DNA of 64,000 bases from Bradyrhizobium sp. 186 (GTDB lineage: Bacteria; Pseudomonadota; Alphaproteobacteria; Rhizobiales; Xanthobacteraceae): assembly GCF_023101685.1 (NCBI RefSeq), contig NZ_CP082165.1, forward strand, positions 1 to 64,000, read 5' to 3'. A model generated the notes under the pieces. The model saw only the letters and a list, made by a program, of their open reading frames with translations, did no database searches and was not told the DNA's origin. Below, in pieces: positions 41,949-52,137 of the stretch (position 1 is its first letter; each line of letters starts with the position of its first letter). Position numbers and translations under genes: made by a program.

Positions 41949-44289
41949 TGGTCGATGTGGTGGCGATGCTGCCGCGCAATCTCGATCGAAGTTCCTCGGC
42001 AACAACTTGGGCATCGGAACCGTTGCGGATGATCTGGGGTCGAATGAAGATGATCAGCTCGGTGCGCTGGGTCGCGTTGCTCTGATGTCCGAAGGCGTCA
42101 CCAAGGCCGGGAATCTGGTCGAGCACGGGCAGCGCGTTGCGGTTGCCGCTCTGCTGCTCGCTGATGAGGCCCGCCAGCAGCACGGTCTGGCCATTGGCCA
42201 CCGCGATTTGGCTCTTCACCCGGCGTTCCGATACCGTCGGCGTCAGGCTGTTCGCGCTGGTTTGAGGCACGTTGCTGATCTCCTGCTCGACGTCGAGCCG
42301 CACGGTGCCGTTCACGCTGACGCGTGGCGAGACCCGCAGGATGATGCCTGTGTTGCGATAGTCGATGGTGTTGACCACCGTGTTACTCGTTGTCAGCACC
42401 GTCGCACTGCCAGTCGACACCGGCACGACGTCGCCGACCTGCAGCGTCGCCACCTGGTTGTTGATCACCACCAGCGAGGGATTGGAGAGCACCTTGACGC
42501 TAGTGACGGCATGCAGCGCATCCAGGATCAGGCTCGGCTGCGTCTCGGACCCGATCAGGAAATTGAAGCCCGGGAAGGCCCGGTTGATGAAGGCATTGGT
42601 GACCGAGCCCGCCAGCGAGACGGCGCCGGTGGTCGCGTCCGTGACAGTCGAGGGCGCCGTGGTGGCCTGGGTGCCAAGGATCGAGCCGGTGTTCGGCTTC
42701 AGGCCAAGGTTTTGGCTGGTGAGATAGGTCTGCACACCATAGGACAGGGAGTTGTTGAGCGTGACCTCCGCGATCGTCGCGTCGATGGCAACCTGGAGCT
42801 GCGGCTCGTCGATCTGCAGCAGCGTCGACTCGATGATGCGGTAGTTGGCCTGGTCGGCATAGATCAGGAGATTGTTGTTCACGACATCGGGCGTGATCCG
42901 CACGTCCTGCATGACGGGCTGGCCATTGCCGCCGCCTGAGCTGGAGCCGCGTCCGCTATCGAGCGCGGCATTGTTGCCCTGGCCTGGATTGGGACTATTC
43001 GCTTGCCCTCCAGCGCCAATGCCCTGGCCCGTCGCGCCTGTCCCTGACGTGCCGCGGGATGCGAAGCCGCCCATGCTCGAATTCGAGTTGCCGTTGTTGA
43101 GCGACAGTCGGTCGGCGACGCTTGAGGTCGATGAGGTGCCGGAGCCGGGCGCGAGCTGGCTGTCGACGCTGTCGAGCAAATTGCCGGACGAACCGCCGAG
43201 GAACATGTCGGTCAGAACCCGCGCCATCTGGCGCGCATCGCCGTATTTGACGCGGTAGACATGGACCGTGGTTCGCGCGGTGTCATTGCGGTCTAGGCGC
43301 TTGATCCAGGTCGCGGCCGTGTGCAGCATGTCCGGCTTCTTGGTCACCACCAGCACCGCGTTCAGGCGTGCGATCGGCATGAATTTGATGACGTTCTGGC
43401 TGAGGCCGTTCTCGCCGGAATCGACGATCTTCTCCAGCTCGGCAATGACGGGTGCCGGCGAGCCGCTCGAGATCGGGAAGATGCCGACGGATTGACCGCG
43501 CATCCAGTCGACGTCGAAGCTGAGCACGGTGTCGACAGCGGTGCGGCGCTCGGCCCCGGTGCCCTGGATCAGAAGCAGATTTCGCGTCGTGTCGGCGCGG
43601 ATCGCGCCCGCCCGGGTGGCGAAGCTGTCGGTCAGCTTCAGCAGGGTCTGTGCCGACACATATTGCAGGGGGACCACCGAGATGCCGAATCCGGGCTCGG
43701 GATTGGCTGCCGCGGCATCGACGCGGCCACCGCCGACGGCGTCGCCGAGCGGCGTCAGGCGATAGCCCGCCGTGTCATGCAACAGCACGACGCCGCTCAG
43801 GCGGAGTGCGTTTTCAAGCACGAAGACCATGTCGGATTTCGGCACCGGGCGGACCGACACCAGGCTGACCGTGCCCTGCACCCGTGGGTCGATGGTGTAT
43901 CCGAAATGCAGGATGTCGCCGAGCACGACCTTGGCGACGGTCGCCACTGGCGTGCTCTCGAAATTCAGATCGAAGCCATTGCCGTTCGGCGTCAGCTGCA
44001 GCCGCGCGTCCGCGACCGCGGCCGCTTCGCTTCCGTCATACATCGCCGGGCGGACGCTGCCGCCCTGGCTGCCGGTCGTCGGCGCCAGCGCGCTCACCGA
44101 TTGGGGCTGGCGCGGCAGCAGATCCAGCGAGCGCACTTTGTCGGTGACGTCGAGCTGAGACCCGTCCACGCTCTCGCTGACCGTCGCGGAATTGCAGGAC
44201 GCCAGCAACCCCAGCGACGTCAAGACGAAAACGGCTGCCAGGCCGCCACGGATCGTCGGGCAGCGGCCCACTGTGCCTACGCGTTGCAT
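41920..44289 (-). CDS. gspD: Type II secretion secretin GspD
   Basis: 789 residues. The N-terminus has a lipoprotein-like signal ending LLASCN, so the protein may be lipidated and pilotin-independent. N0 to N3 ring domains are followed by a Gly/Ser/Asn-rich insertion (about 370-450) and the secretin domain with VLSNPSLVVINNQVATLQVG and the final LIIFIRPQII. GspD forms the outer-membrane pore. It is transcribed away from gspE-N. Confidence 0.92.
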   Translation of the reverse strand: MQRVGTVGRCPTIRGGLAAVFVLTSLGLLASCNSATVSESVDGSQLDVTDKVRSLDLLPRQPQSVSALAPTTGSQGGSVRPAMYDGSEAAAVADARLQLTPNGNGFDLNFESTPVATVAKVVLGDILHFGYTIDPRVQGTVSLVSVRPVPKSDMVFVLENALRLSGVVLLHDTAGYRLTPLGDAVGGGRVDAAAANPEPGFGISVVPLQYVSAQTLLKLTDSFATRAGAIRADTTRNLLLIQGTGAERRTAVDTVLSFDVDWMRGQSVGIFPISSGSPAPVIAELEKIVDSGENGLSQNVIKFMPIARLNAVLVVTKKPDMLHTAATWIKRLDRNDTARTTVHVYRVKYGDARQMARVLTDMFLGGSSGNLLDSVDSQLAPGSGTSSTSSVADRLSLNNGNSNSSMGGFASRGTSGTGATGQGIGAGGQANSPNPGQGNNAALDSGRGSSSGGGNGQPVMQDVRITPDVVNNNLLIYADQANYRIIESTLLQIDEPQLQVAIDATIAEVTLNNSLSYGVQTYLTSQNLGLKPNTGSILGTQATTAPSTVTDATTGAVSLAGSVTNAFINRAFPGFNFLIGSETQPSLILDALHAVTSVKVLSNPSLVVINNQVATLQVGDVVPVSTGSATVLTTSNTVVNTIDYRNTGIILRVSPRVSVNGTVRLDVEQEISNVPQTSANSLTPTVSERRVKSQIAVANGQTVLLAGLISEQQSGNRNALPVLDQIPGLGDAFGHQSNATQRTELIIFIRPQIIRNGSDAQVVAEELRSRLRGSIATTSTNAPITTSFH

Positions 44290-44607
44290 GAAGGCCCTTC
44301 GCTCTGACTGATATTTCGATTGCTGCGACGATCTGTCCTGCCCCGGGGGGTTCTTAGCGAGCGTTCATGACAGAAATAAATTGCTTACATGATTGTCGTT
44401 CGCGACCTGCCTATCGCGTCGCACCCAAATTTGTGCAGCCGGTGCGTTGCGCGTCCGCGATGCCACCTCAAAATTTCTTGAGCGAGGCGAACGATGTGAC
44501 TTCGCACAGCTGTCACACTTCGGGTCGATAACTGGCGACTTGACGGGAGCCGAACGGCGCCAGCGCCTCGGCGCGAGCTGATCCAGGATAGCGTGGCGGG
44601 ATAAAGA
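44290..44607. promoter_or_regulatory. Divergent promoter region between gspD and gspE
   Basis: A 318-bp gap with no gene that must carry promoters for both halves of the type II system. I did not identify a known operator or sigma-54 motif. Confidence 0.5.
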
Positions 44608-46284
44608 ATGGCGAACGATCTGTCCGTTCGGTTCGTGGATTATCTCCGTCAGAACAATCACCTTGCGCCGATCGATGGGCCAGCCGACCGCACCAGGCAG
44701 GGCGCCGACAACAGGCAGTTGAAGCTGTGGGAGGTCACCAGTCTCTCGCCCGCCGAATTCGCCGACGAAGCCGCGCGCTTCTTCGGGCTAGGGCGCCTGG
44801 CGCTCCAGGAGATGATGGCGGCCGAACCGCTGGTCGGGTCGTTCTCGCAGCGTTTTTTGCGCGAGACCATGGTCTATCCGTGCAGAGCCTCCGATGGAAG
44901 CGCGACGCTCGCGGTGGTTGATCCGACCGATCGGGCGACGCAGCGGGCGGCGCAGATCGTGCTCGGCGCCGGCATAACGGTCAAAGTAGCGTCGTCGGAA
45001 GACGTCGCCATCGCGCTGAACAACAGCTCCAGTGCCGAGGAGACCGAGGCCACTGAACTGGCGGCGGCCCTGCCTCGCGAAGACGACATCGAGAGCCTGC
45101 GCGACCTCGCCAGCGGCGCGCCGGTGGTGCGCGCGGTCAACGATCTGATCGAGAAGGCCGTCGAGCTTCGCGCCAGCGACATCCACATCGAGCCGTTTGC
45201 CGCCGGTCTCATGGTCCGGCTGCGGATCGATGGCCTGTTGCGACCGGTTGCGGCGCTGTCGGGCGTGCTGCCGCAGGCGGTAGTCTCCCGCATCAAGATC
45301 ATCGCCAACCTCAACATCGCCGAGCGCCGCCTGCCGCAGGACGGCGCGGCGCGGCTGCGGGCCGGCCGTACCGACATCGATATCCGCGTCGCGATCATGC
45401 CGACGCAACATGGCGAAGCCGCCGTCATCCGTATCCTGCCCAAGGATCGCGGCCTGCTGATGGTGGAAAAACTCGGATTTTCGCAGCCTGACGAAGCCAA
45501 GCTGCGGCGGCTCCTGAAGCTACCGCATGGTATGGTCGTTATCACGGGACCGACCGGCAGCGGCAAGACCACGACGCTGGCGACGATCCTGTCGATCCTC
45601 AACGAGCCGAGCCGCAAGATTCTCACGATCGAGGACCCGGTCGAATACGAGCTCCCCGGCGTCAACCAGTCCCAGATTAAGCCGGCGATCGGCCTGACCT
45701 TCGCCACCGCCCTGCGGTCCTTCGTCCGGCAGGACCCTGACGTCATCATGGTCGGCGAAGTCAGAGATTCCGAGACCGCGCACGTCGCGGTGCATGCAGC
45801 GCTGACCGGACATCTGGTGCTGACGACGCTGCACACCGAGACGGCGGCTGCCGCGGTGCCACGCCTGCTCGACCTCGGGGTCGAGGGCTATTTGCTCCGC
45901 TCGGTGTTGCGCGGCGTGATCGCGCAGCGTCTGGTCCGGCAATTGTGCGAGCGCTGCAAGACGGCACGGCCGCTTGCAACGGCTGATTTCACCGAGGATC
46001 CTCGGCTCGCCGCACTCGGGTTTCGGGCTGGCGAAATCATTCAGGAGCCATGCGGCTGCGAGCGCTGCGCCGGAACCGGCTATCGCGGTCGCCTCGGCGT
46101 GTTCGAGCTGCTCGAGCTGTCGAATGAACTGCGTGAACTGATCGGGGAGCGAACCGACGGACTGAAGATCGATACGATGGCGATCCGGGCGGGCATGACC
46201 ACGATGCTCGACGACGGGGTCGCGAAATGCCGTGCCGGATTGACCTCGCCCGCCGAGATCCTCCGCGTTGCGACGGTGCGGTGA
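44608..46284 (+). CDS. gspE: Type II secretion ATPase GspE
   Basis: 558 residues. The N-terminal GspE/PilB domain is followed by the ATPase core: Walker A VITGPTGSGKTTTLATIL, Asp box ILTIEDPVEYEL, Walker B VIMVGEVRDSETA and His box LTTLHTETAA. Two CxxC pairs (CERCKTARP, CGCERCAGTGYRGR) form the usual zinc site. It powers pseudopilus assembly from the cytoplasmic face. Confidence 0.95.
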   Translation: MANDLSVRFVDYLRQNNHLAPIDGPADRTRQGADNRQLKLWEVTSLSPAEFADEAARFFGLGRLALQEMMAAEPLVGSFSQRFLRETMVYPCRASDGSATLAVVDPTDRATQRAAQIVLGAGITVKVASSEDVAIALNNSSSAEETEATELAAALPREDDIESLRDLASGAPVVRAVNDLIEKAVELRASDIHIEPFAAGLMVRLRIDGLLRPVAALSGVLPQAVVSRIKIIANLNIAERRLPQDGAARLRAGRTDIDIRVAIMPTQHGEAAVIRILPKDRGLLMVEKLGFSQPDEAKLRRLLKLPHGMVVITGPTGSGKTTTLATILSILNEPSRKILTIEDPVEYELPGVNQSQIKPAIGLTFATALRSFVRQDPDVIMVGEVRDSETAHVAVHAALTGHLVLTTLHTETAAAAVPRLLDLGVEGYLLRSVLRGVIAQRLVRQLCERCKTARPLATADFTEDPRLAALGFRAGEIIQEPCGCERCAGTGYRGRLGVFELLELSNELRELIGERTDGLKIDTMAIRAGMTTMLDDGVAKCRAGLTSPAEILRVATVR

Positions 46285-46288
46285 CGCC

Positions 46289-47500
46289 GTGCCGAATTAT
46301 CGCTATCGAGCCCTGACCCAGGCTGGCGAGATCGTGAACGGCACGATCTCCGCCCCGACTGCGGCCGAGGTGGCGCGGCGGATCGAATATCTCAAGCTTC
46401 TGCCGATCGAAACCGCCGAGGACAAGCGCGCAACCGGCGCAGCGGGGGGCCGCAGCCTGTTCGGCGGGCCGAGTGCGGCCGAGGTCACCACCTTCACGCG
46501 CGATCTCGCGCTTCTGCTCAAGGCCGGTGCGCGTCTCGACGATGCGCTGGAGCTTCTGTCTGGCGATGCCGATGTCGGCCGGATGCGTCCGGTGGTGGCC
46601 AAAATTCGCGCAGCCCTGCTCACCGGCGAGAGCTTTGCCGATGCCGTATCGGATCATCCCACTTTGTTCCCGCCGATGTATATCGCCCTGGTTCGGGTCG
46701 GTGAAATCTCGGGTACGCTCGATTCCGTGCTGGAGATGCTGGGGACCGAGCGGGCACGTTCCGAGCAGATGCGGCGGAAGCTGACCGACGCGATGCAGTA
46801 TCCGGCCTTCGTGCTGGTCGCGGCATCCGGCGTGATGCTGTTCTTCCTGCTGTTCGTGCTGCCGCAATTCTCGACCGTGCTCGGCGATTTCGGCGGCAAA
46901 TCGGATACGGCGCTCGCCAGCTTCATTGCGGTTTCGGATTTCCTCCGCGCCAATGCGACGGCGGCAAGCCTGATCGCTGCCGCCGCGATCGCGCTCTCAT
47001 GGTGGCTGTTGCGGCAGGCGCGCGTGCGCGCCGCGCTGGTCAACGCGATCTCGCGGGTTCCGGGCATCAGCAGCGCCTTCCAGTTCTATCGCGCCAGCCT
47101 GTTCTGCCGCAATCTGGGCGTCCTGCTTGGCAGCGGCGTCAATCTCACCGCCGCGCTGCGCATTCTCGTCGACATCATGGCGGTGACCGGAAGCGAGGCG
47201 AACTGGACCGCCGCCGCCGACCGCGTCCGCCATGGCGGAAAATTATCGGAAGCACTCGCCGTGGCGGACAGCCTGCCGCCGATGGCGGTCCGCATGCTGC
47301 GGCTTGGTGAAGAGACCGGGCAGCTGCCGGTGCTCGCCGAGCGGGTCGCGGAATTCTACGAAGCAAAATTGCAGCGCAGCCTGGACCGTGTCGTTGGGAT
47401 CGTCGGTCCGCTGGCGATCGTTACCATCAGCACCGTCGTCGGCGGACTAATCGTGTCGGTCATGACGGCGCTGCTCTCGGTCACGCAGCTAGTCGGTTAG
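46289..47500 (+). CDS. gspF: Type II secretion inner-membrane protein GspF
   Basis: 403 residues from the GTG at 46289, 4 bp after gspE (a start inside gspE at 46268 is less likely). The N-terminus PNYRYRALTQAGEIVNGTI is typical. Two T2SSF domains are present, with helix pairs near 165-215 and 365-400 and the conserved LLKAGARLDDALELL and MRLGEETGQLP motifs. It anchors the ATPase to the pseudopilus platform. Confidence 0.94.
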   Translation: MPNYRYRALTQAGEIVNGTISAPTAAEVARRIEYLKLLPIETAEDKRATGAAGGRSLFGGPSAAEVTTFTRDLALLLKAGARLDDALELLSGDADVGRMRPVVAKIRAALLTGESFADAVSDHPTLFPPMYIALVRVGEISGTLDSVLEMLGTERARSEQMRRKLTDAMQYPAFVLVAASGVMLFFLLFVLPQFSTVLGDFGGKSDTALASFIAVSDFLRANATAASLIAAAAIALSWWLLRQARVRAALVNAISRVPGISSAFQFYRASLFCRNLGVLLGSGVNLTAALRILVDIMAVTGSEANWTAAADRVRHGGKLSEALAVADSLPPMAVRMLRLGEETGQLPVLAERVAEFYEAKLQRSLDRVVGIVGPLAIVTISTVVGGLIVSVMTALLSVTQLVG

Positions 47501-47517
47501 AGCAGGGGTCATCGATC

Positions 47518-48030
47518 ATGATATCGCGCAACACCATCATTGGAGCATTTTCCACGCACGTAGCGCGCGATAGAGCGCGATCGCAAAGGTCAGGGCGTTC
47601 GGGGCAGGAAGGTTTCACGCTGGTCGAGATGCTGGTGGTGATCGCGATCATCGGCCTCATCATGGGCCTGATCGGGCCGCGCGTTCTCAACTATCTCAGC
47701 GAATCCAAGGTCAAGACCGCGCGAATTCAGTTGCAGAGCTTTTCCAGCGCGCTCGACCTGTTCTATCTCGACGCGGGACGCTTCCCGTCCACGGCGGAGG
47801 GTCTTGCTGCGCTGGTCCGGCGCACGCCCGGGGTCGCCGCCTGGAACGGGCCGTACCTGAAAGGCGGCAACGTCCCGAACGATCCCTGGAATCACGCCTA
47901 TCTCTATCGGTCGCCCGGCGAGCACGGGCCTTATGACATCGTCTCCTATGGATCTGACAGTCAGGAGGGCGGCAGCGGCACCTCCGCCGACATTTCGCTC
48001 GAAAAGACCACGGCTGCCAAGGACGAATGA
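47518..48030 (+). CDS. gspG: Major pseudopilin GspG
   Basis: 170 residues. A long basic leader of about 32 residues ends at the prepilin cleavage site G^FTLVEM (Glu5 present), followed by the hydrophobic helix LVVIAIIGLIMGLIGPRVL and the GspG C-terminal motif (AWNGPYLKG, DPWNHAYLYRSPGEHGPYDI). The acidic Ca-binding end is truncated relative to enterobacterial GspG. It forms the bulk of the pseudopilus. Confidence 0.93.
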   Translation: MISRNTIIGAFSTHVARDRARSQRSGRSGQEGFTLVEMLVVIAIIGLIMGLIGPRVLNYLSESKVKTARIQLQSFSSALDLFYLDAGRFPSTAEGLAALVRRTPGVAAWNGPYLKGGNVPNDPWNHAYLYRSPGEHGPYDIVSYGSDSQEGGSGTSADISLEKTTAAKDE

Positions 48031-48036
48031 CCAGCG

Positions 48037-48501
48037 ATGAATGACGCCACGCAGCGCGGCTTCACCCTGCTCGAGATGGTGTGCGTGCTCGCCATCATCG
48101 CGCTGCTGGCGGCCGTGCTGCTCCCGTTCATTCCGCACCAGACTTCGCGGTCGCGCTTGCAGGCCTATGCGTTGCAGACTGCGACGCTCCTGAAGGCCGA
48201 TCGAAATGCCGCCATCGAGCGCAGCAGCAGCGTTGCGACGCTGGTCGATGCGGCGAGCCGCGTGATCCACTCGGGTGCGTCTCGCATGACGGTGCGAATT
48301 CCCGATGACGTGCGGTTTGATGCGGTGCTGCCGCAGAGCTGTCAGCGGCAGGCCGCACTGTCGACCATCCGTTTCTTCGCCGATGGCGGTTCCTGCGGCG
48401 GCTCCATCGCGCTGACGCGGCTCGATGCGGGATACGAGGTTCGCGTCAACTGGCTTACCGGAAGGGTTGAAATCGTTGCTCGCGACATCTCCGCCAACTG
48501 A
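48037..48501 (+). CDS. gspH: Minor pseudopilin GspH
   Basis: 154 residues. Short leader MNDATQRG followed by FTLLEMVCVLAIIALLAAVL with Glu5, then a beta-rich C-terminal domain (ALTRLDAGYEVRVNWLTGRV). It is part of the pseudopilus tip or shaft, and its start lies 6 bp after gspG. Confidence 0.88.
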   Translation: MNDATQRGFTLLEMVCVLAIIALLAAVLLPFIPHQTSRSRLQAYALQTATLLKADRNAAIERSSSVATLVDAASRVIHSGASRMTVRIPDDVRFDAVLPQSCQRQAALSTIRFFADGGSCGGSIALTRLDAGYEVRVNWLTGRVEIVARDISAN

Positions 48502-48886
48502 CCGCACTGATGCGGGGTTCACCATCATCGAGGTGCTGGTGGCGCTGGCGCTGGTGGCTGTCTCGATCGTCGCGATCGGCGCCGTCATGGGGGTCAAGAC
48601 GCGCGGCGTGAGGGCGCTGGAGCAGCACGTGGCGCTGATGCAGGCGGTGCGCACATTGATGACGGTCGGCATTTCGCCGCGCGCGGAATTGCAGTCGGGT
48701 ACATCGACGGGGCAGGCGGAGGGCTACCGCTGGACCATCGACGTCAGCCCGCTCGGTGGCGACTGGACGGTCCCCGAGGGCAATGCGCCCTGGGCCCCGG
48801 AGCTGGTGAGAATTCGCGTCAAGTCTCCAGACGGCGCATTGTCCGATATCCGCACCGTGCGCCTGATGCCGAGGTCTTCGGAATGA
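48425..48886 (+). CDS. gspI: Minor pseudopilin GspI
   Basis: Up to 153 residues. The cleavage site G^FTIIEVLVALALVAVSI and a small beta domain with WTIDVSPLG identify it. The ATG at 48425 gives a long leader; a TTG at 48476 with GGAAGGG upstream is a likelier start (about 136 residues). It overlaps gspH either way, implying coupling. It starts the GspI-J-K tip complex. Confidence 0.88.
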   Translation: MRDTRFASTGLPEGLKSLLATSPPTDRTDAGFTIIEVLVALALVAVSIVAIGAVMGVKTRGVRALEQHVALMQAVRTLMTVGISPRAELQSGTSTGQAEGYRWTIDVSPLGGDWTVPEGNAPWAPELVRIRVKSPDGALSDIRTVRLMPRSSE

Positions 48887-49590
48887 GCCCGGCAAGGACA
48901 GACCAGCGAACGCACGAGCGCGGATTCACGCTGATCGAGACCATCGTCGCGCTGGCGCTGATGGGGCTGTTGCTGTCGGCGCTCGCCAGCATCACGGCGC
49001 AATGGCTGCCGAGCTGGAACAGGGGGCTCGACCGGATCCAGCGCAGCGAACTGATCGGGATCGCACTGGAGCGGATCGGCGCCGATCTTGCCGCTGCGGA
49101 GTTCGTTGCCGCCAACCGCGACAGCCACAGGCCGCTGTTCGATGGATCGGAATTGTCCGTGATGTTCGTGCGAATCTCGGTAGGGCCGAATGCGGGGCCG
49201 GGGCTCGACGTGGTGCGCCTCGGCGAGACCAGGGATCGCGGCGAGTTCGTCACGGTTCGCTCGCAGACGCGATTCACCCCGCTGGCCGACGGGGTGTCGT
49301 TATCGGAACAGGTGCATCTGGGTAGCCCGGTCGTGCTGCTGCGCGCGCCCTATCGCCTGTCTTTCGCCTATGCCGGCGCCGACCGGGCATGGAAGAGCGC
49401 CTGGAGGGATGCCGACAGGCTGCCGGCGATGATCCGCCTGACGGTGCGTGACGCAGCCAGCGAGCGCGTCCTGTCCGTGTCGACCATCGCGCCGGTTCAT
49501 GTCCAAATTCCGAGCGACTGCACCACGCCGGACGGCAAATGCAGCGACAAGCGCAATGCCGAAAGTGCCACGGATCAGGGGAAGACGTGA
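48883..49590 (+). CDS. gspJ: Minor pseudopilin GspJ
   Basis: 235 residues, overlapping gspI by 4 bp (ATGA). The leader MSPARTDQRTHERG ends before FTLIETIVALALMGLLLSAL with Glu5. A larger C-terminal beta domain follows, with DRIQRSELIGIALERIGADL. It pairs with GspI and GspK at the pseudopilus tip. Confidence 0.9.
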   Translation: MSPARTDQRTHERGFTLIETIVALALMGLLLSALASITAQWLPSWNRGLDRIQRSELIGIALERIGADLAAAEFVAANRDSHRPLFDGSELSVMFVRISVGPNAGPGLDVVRLGETRDRGEFVTVRSQTRFTPLADGVSLSEQVHLGSPVVLLRAPYRLSFAYAGADRAWKSAWRDADRLPAMIRLTVRDAASERVLSVSTIAPVHVQIPSDCTTPDGKCSDKRNAESATDQGKT

Positions 49591-50504
49591 TGGGCGCGAC
49601 CGGCAATATCGGCCGACCGCCGGCCAATCGGGGCTTCGTCATCGTAGCTGTCCTCTGGATTCTACTGGCGCTGTCGTCGCTGGCGATCATCTTTTCGGCC
49701 TATCTCGCCGCGTCGGCGCGGGCGTTGGCGGCCAATGACATGTCGTTGCAGACCGAGGCGCTGGTGTCGGCCGGGATTGAGCTCGCCGCCTATCAGTTGA
49801 CGCTGGCGGACGAGAAGGCGAGGCCGCAGCGCGGGGCGTTTCATTTCCTCCTCAACGAGGCCAGCGTCGGCGTGACGTTCACGTCAGAGGCTGGCCGTCT
49901 TGACCTGAACTACGCGTCGAAGGAGATGCTGGTCGGCCTCTTCGTCGTGCTCGGCGCCGGGAAGGATGCAGCCGCCGAATACGCCGACCGGATCGTCGGC
50001 TGGCGAACCCGTCCGGCGCCGGGCAGCGAGAATGTGGAGGCCGCACGCTACAACGCGCTCGGCTATTCGCCGCGCCAAGGGCTGTTCACTCATGTCAATG
50101 AGCTGGCGCTGGTCGCCGGCCTTCCCGAATCCCTGGTCGATCGCGCGCTGCCGTTCGTCACGGTGTTCAACGGCGGCCCGGATGTCGATCCGAAAATCGC
50201 CGCGCCCGAAATCGTCGCGGCCAGGGACAAGGCATCGGGGAACGAACGGGACGGATTCGGGTCGCGTGCGGCTTCGCCAAACGGCATCGCCGCCAGCACA
50301 CAGGGCCCAAATCCGCAAGATGCGGCATCGGCGGCGCAGAGCGCCTGCTACCGGATCGCCATTTCGATCCGATTCCGGAATGGCCACCGCACCACGTCCG
50401 AGGCGGTGATCGCACTCGGTGACAAGGTCGAGCCCTATCGTGTGTTGTCCTGGCAGAACGATATCGAACCGCGAAATCCGGTTCTGCTTCGCGGGAGAGG
50501 ATGA
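49590..50504 (+). CDS. gspK: Minor pseudopilin GspK
   Basis: 304 residues from ATG 49590, sharing a base with the gspJ stop (TGATG) and preceded by AGGGGAAG. The leader ends NRG^FVIVAVLWILLAL; residue 5 is not Glu, which is normal for GspK, the tip-capping subunit. The large C-terminal domain has the typical helix-hairpin segments (GRLDLNYASKEMLVGLF). Confidence 0.9.
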   Translation: MGATGNIGRPPANRGFVIVAVLWILLALSSLAIIFSAYLAASARALAANDMSLQTEALVSAGIELAAYQLTLADEKARPQRGAFHFLLNEASVGVTFTSEAGRLDLNYASKEMLVGLFVVLGAGKDAAAEYADRIVGWRTRPAPGSENVEAARYNALGYSPRQGLFTHVNELALVAGLPESLVDRALPFVTVFNGGPDVDPKIAAPEIVAARDKASGNERDGFGSRAASPNGIAASTQGPNPQDAASAAQSACYRIAISIRFRNGHRTTSEAVIALGDKVEPYRVLSWQNDIEPRNPVLLRGRG

Positions 50505-51577
50505 TGGCAATACTTGCCGAGGCACGACAATGGTTTGAGCAATGGATCGGCGCTGTTGCGAGCACGGTTGACGTCGTCGCGGGCAGGTTCATGCGCCGGC
50601 GCCGCGTCGAGCTCGACGAAAATATCGACGGCACATTCACAGCCCGCCTCGCCGTGCCGAAGGATGGCTCGCCTTCAACTCCGGTTTCGTTCCGGCTCGA
50701 TCACGATGCGCCACAGCCGCCGTTGTCAGCGGACTGGAGGGCGGCCTTCGACGGCAGCCGCATCGAGGTACGCCTGCGATCGGATCACGTCGTCAGCCGC
50801 GTGCTCGATTTCCCGAGCCAGGCAGGCGATTTCCTCGACGGCATGATCCGCGCTCAGGTCGACCGGTTGACCCCATGGACCGCCGCCGATGCGGTCTTTG
50901 GCTGGGGCGCGCCGCAGCCCACCTCGAATGACCGCATCGAGATCGCGTTCAGTGCGACCTCGGCGGCCAAGGTCGATCCGCTGATACGGTTGGCCAGGAG
51001 GCTCGGCGCCGCCTCGGTTGCGGTGTCGGCGCCGGGGGTTGGCTGCGACGGCGCCACGCAGCAGGTGACGCTGCTCGACCGGTCGCTGCGCGGCCTTGCC
51101 GGGCCAGCGGTTCCGCGCCTCCTGCGCATCGGCCTGGTCTCGACGGCCGCCGCGGCCGCGGTATCCCTGCTGCTGAACATCTATCTCGGCGGCTGGCTGC
51201 AATCGGAGCAGCAAGACCTGCTACACCGAATCTCGCAGCGGCGCGCCACGCTGCGCCTCGATGCCAATGGCGACTCGTCCGGCCTCGGCCTGCTGGCCAA
51301 GCGCAAGCAGACGACGCCGTCGAGCGTCATGGTTCTGGAAGCCATCTCGCGCGTGCTGCCCGATACGACGTATGTGACGGAGCTCCGCATCGAGGGCAAC
51401 AAGGTGCAGGCAGTGGGAATGACCCAGGATGCGCCATCCCTGATTCGGCTGCTGGAGCAGTCGCCGCAATTCACCCGCGCCACGTTCTTTGCGCCGACGA
51501 CCCGCGCGGCGAATGAATCGGCCGAGCGGTTCCACGTCGAGGCCAATATCACCGCCTACTTCGGGTCAGGGTCATGA
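50501..51577 (+). CDS. gspL: Type II secretion assembly protein GspL
   Basis: 358 residues, overlapping gspK by 4 bp. The first two thirds is a cytoplasmic actin-like fold, then a membrane helix (LLRIGLVSTAAAAAVSLLLN) and a periplasmic ferredoxin-like part with LPDTTYVTELRIEGNKVQAV. It binds GspE and GspM. Confidence 0.85.
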   Translation: MMAILAEARQWFEQWIGAVASTVDVVAGRFMRRRRVELDENIDGTFTARLAVPKDGSPSTPVSFRLDHDAPQPPLSADWRAAFDGSRIEVRLRSDHVVSRVLDFPSQAGDFLDGMIRAQVDRLTPWTAADAVFGWGAPQPTSNDRIEIAFSATSAAKVDPLIRLARRLGAASVAVSAPGVGCDGATQQVTLLDRSLRGLAGPAVPRLLRIGLVSTAAAAAVSLLLNIYLGGWLQSEQQDLLHRISQRRATLRLDANGDSSGLGLLAKRKQTTPSSVMVLEAISRVLPDTTYVTELRIEGNKVQAVGMTQDAPSLIRLLEQSPQFTRATFFAPTTRAANESAERFHVEANITAYFGSGS

Positions 51578-52137
51578 GCGCAGCATCCCGATGGCTGACG
51601 GCGGTCAGCACCTCTCCACTGGTCGCTACGGCGAGCTATCTCGGCCTTTTCGTGCTGCTGCTCTTTGTCGTCATATCGTCGCTCTCGGATATCGTCGGCC
51701 TGCGCAGCGATGTTGCTGCATCGGCCGGAATGCTGGAACAACTGGAGGGGCGATCCCGGGCGAATACCGCGCCCGGTCAGCCCGCGATGCCGACCGGCTC
51801 CGCCTATCTCGAGGGGACGACCGTCACGGTTGCCGGCGCCACCTTGCTGCAACGCGTGTCGGGCGCGGTGATCAAGTCCGGCGGCAACGTGTTGTCGACC
51901 CAGCTCGACGTTCCCAACGCACCGGCCAAGGCGGGCTTTCTCAGCATGGTCGCGAGCTGCGAGATCGAGCAGGCGCAATTGCAGCAGGTGCTTTACGATC
52001 TCGAAGCCAGCATGCCGTTCCTGTTCATCGACCAACTGGTCGTGCAGCCGGTTGCCGACGACGCCGCCAAGGGCGCCGATCCCGGCAAGCTGCGCGTGCT
52101 GCTCGGCGTATCCGGACAATGGCGAGGAGCGAAATGA
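51574..52137 (+). CDS. gspM: Type II secretion protein GspM
   Basis: 187 residues, overlapping gspL by 4 bp. An N-terminal helix LGLFVLLLFVVISSLSDIV, a coiled-coil stretch and a GspMb-like C-terminal domain (DLEASMPFLFIDQLVVQP) fit GspM, which stabilises GspL. Confidence 0.82.
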   Translation: MSAASRWLTAVSTSPLVATASYLGLFVLLLFVVISSLSDIVGLRSDVAASAGMLEQLEGRSRANTAPGQPAMPTGSAYLEGTTVTVAGATLLQRVSGAVIKSGGNVLSTQLDVPNAPAKAGFLSMVASCEIEQAQLQQVLYDLEASMPFLFIDQLVVQPVADDAAKGADPGKLRVLLGVSGQWRGAK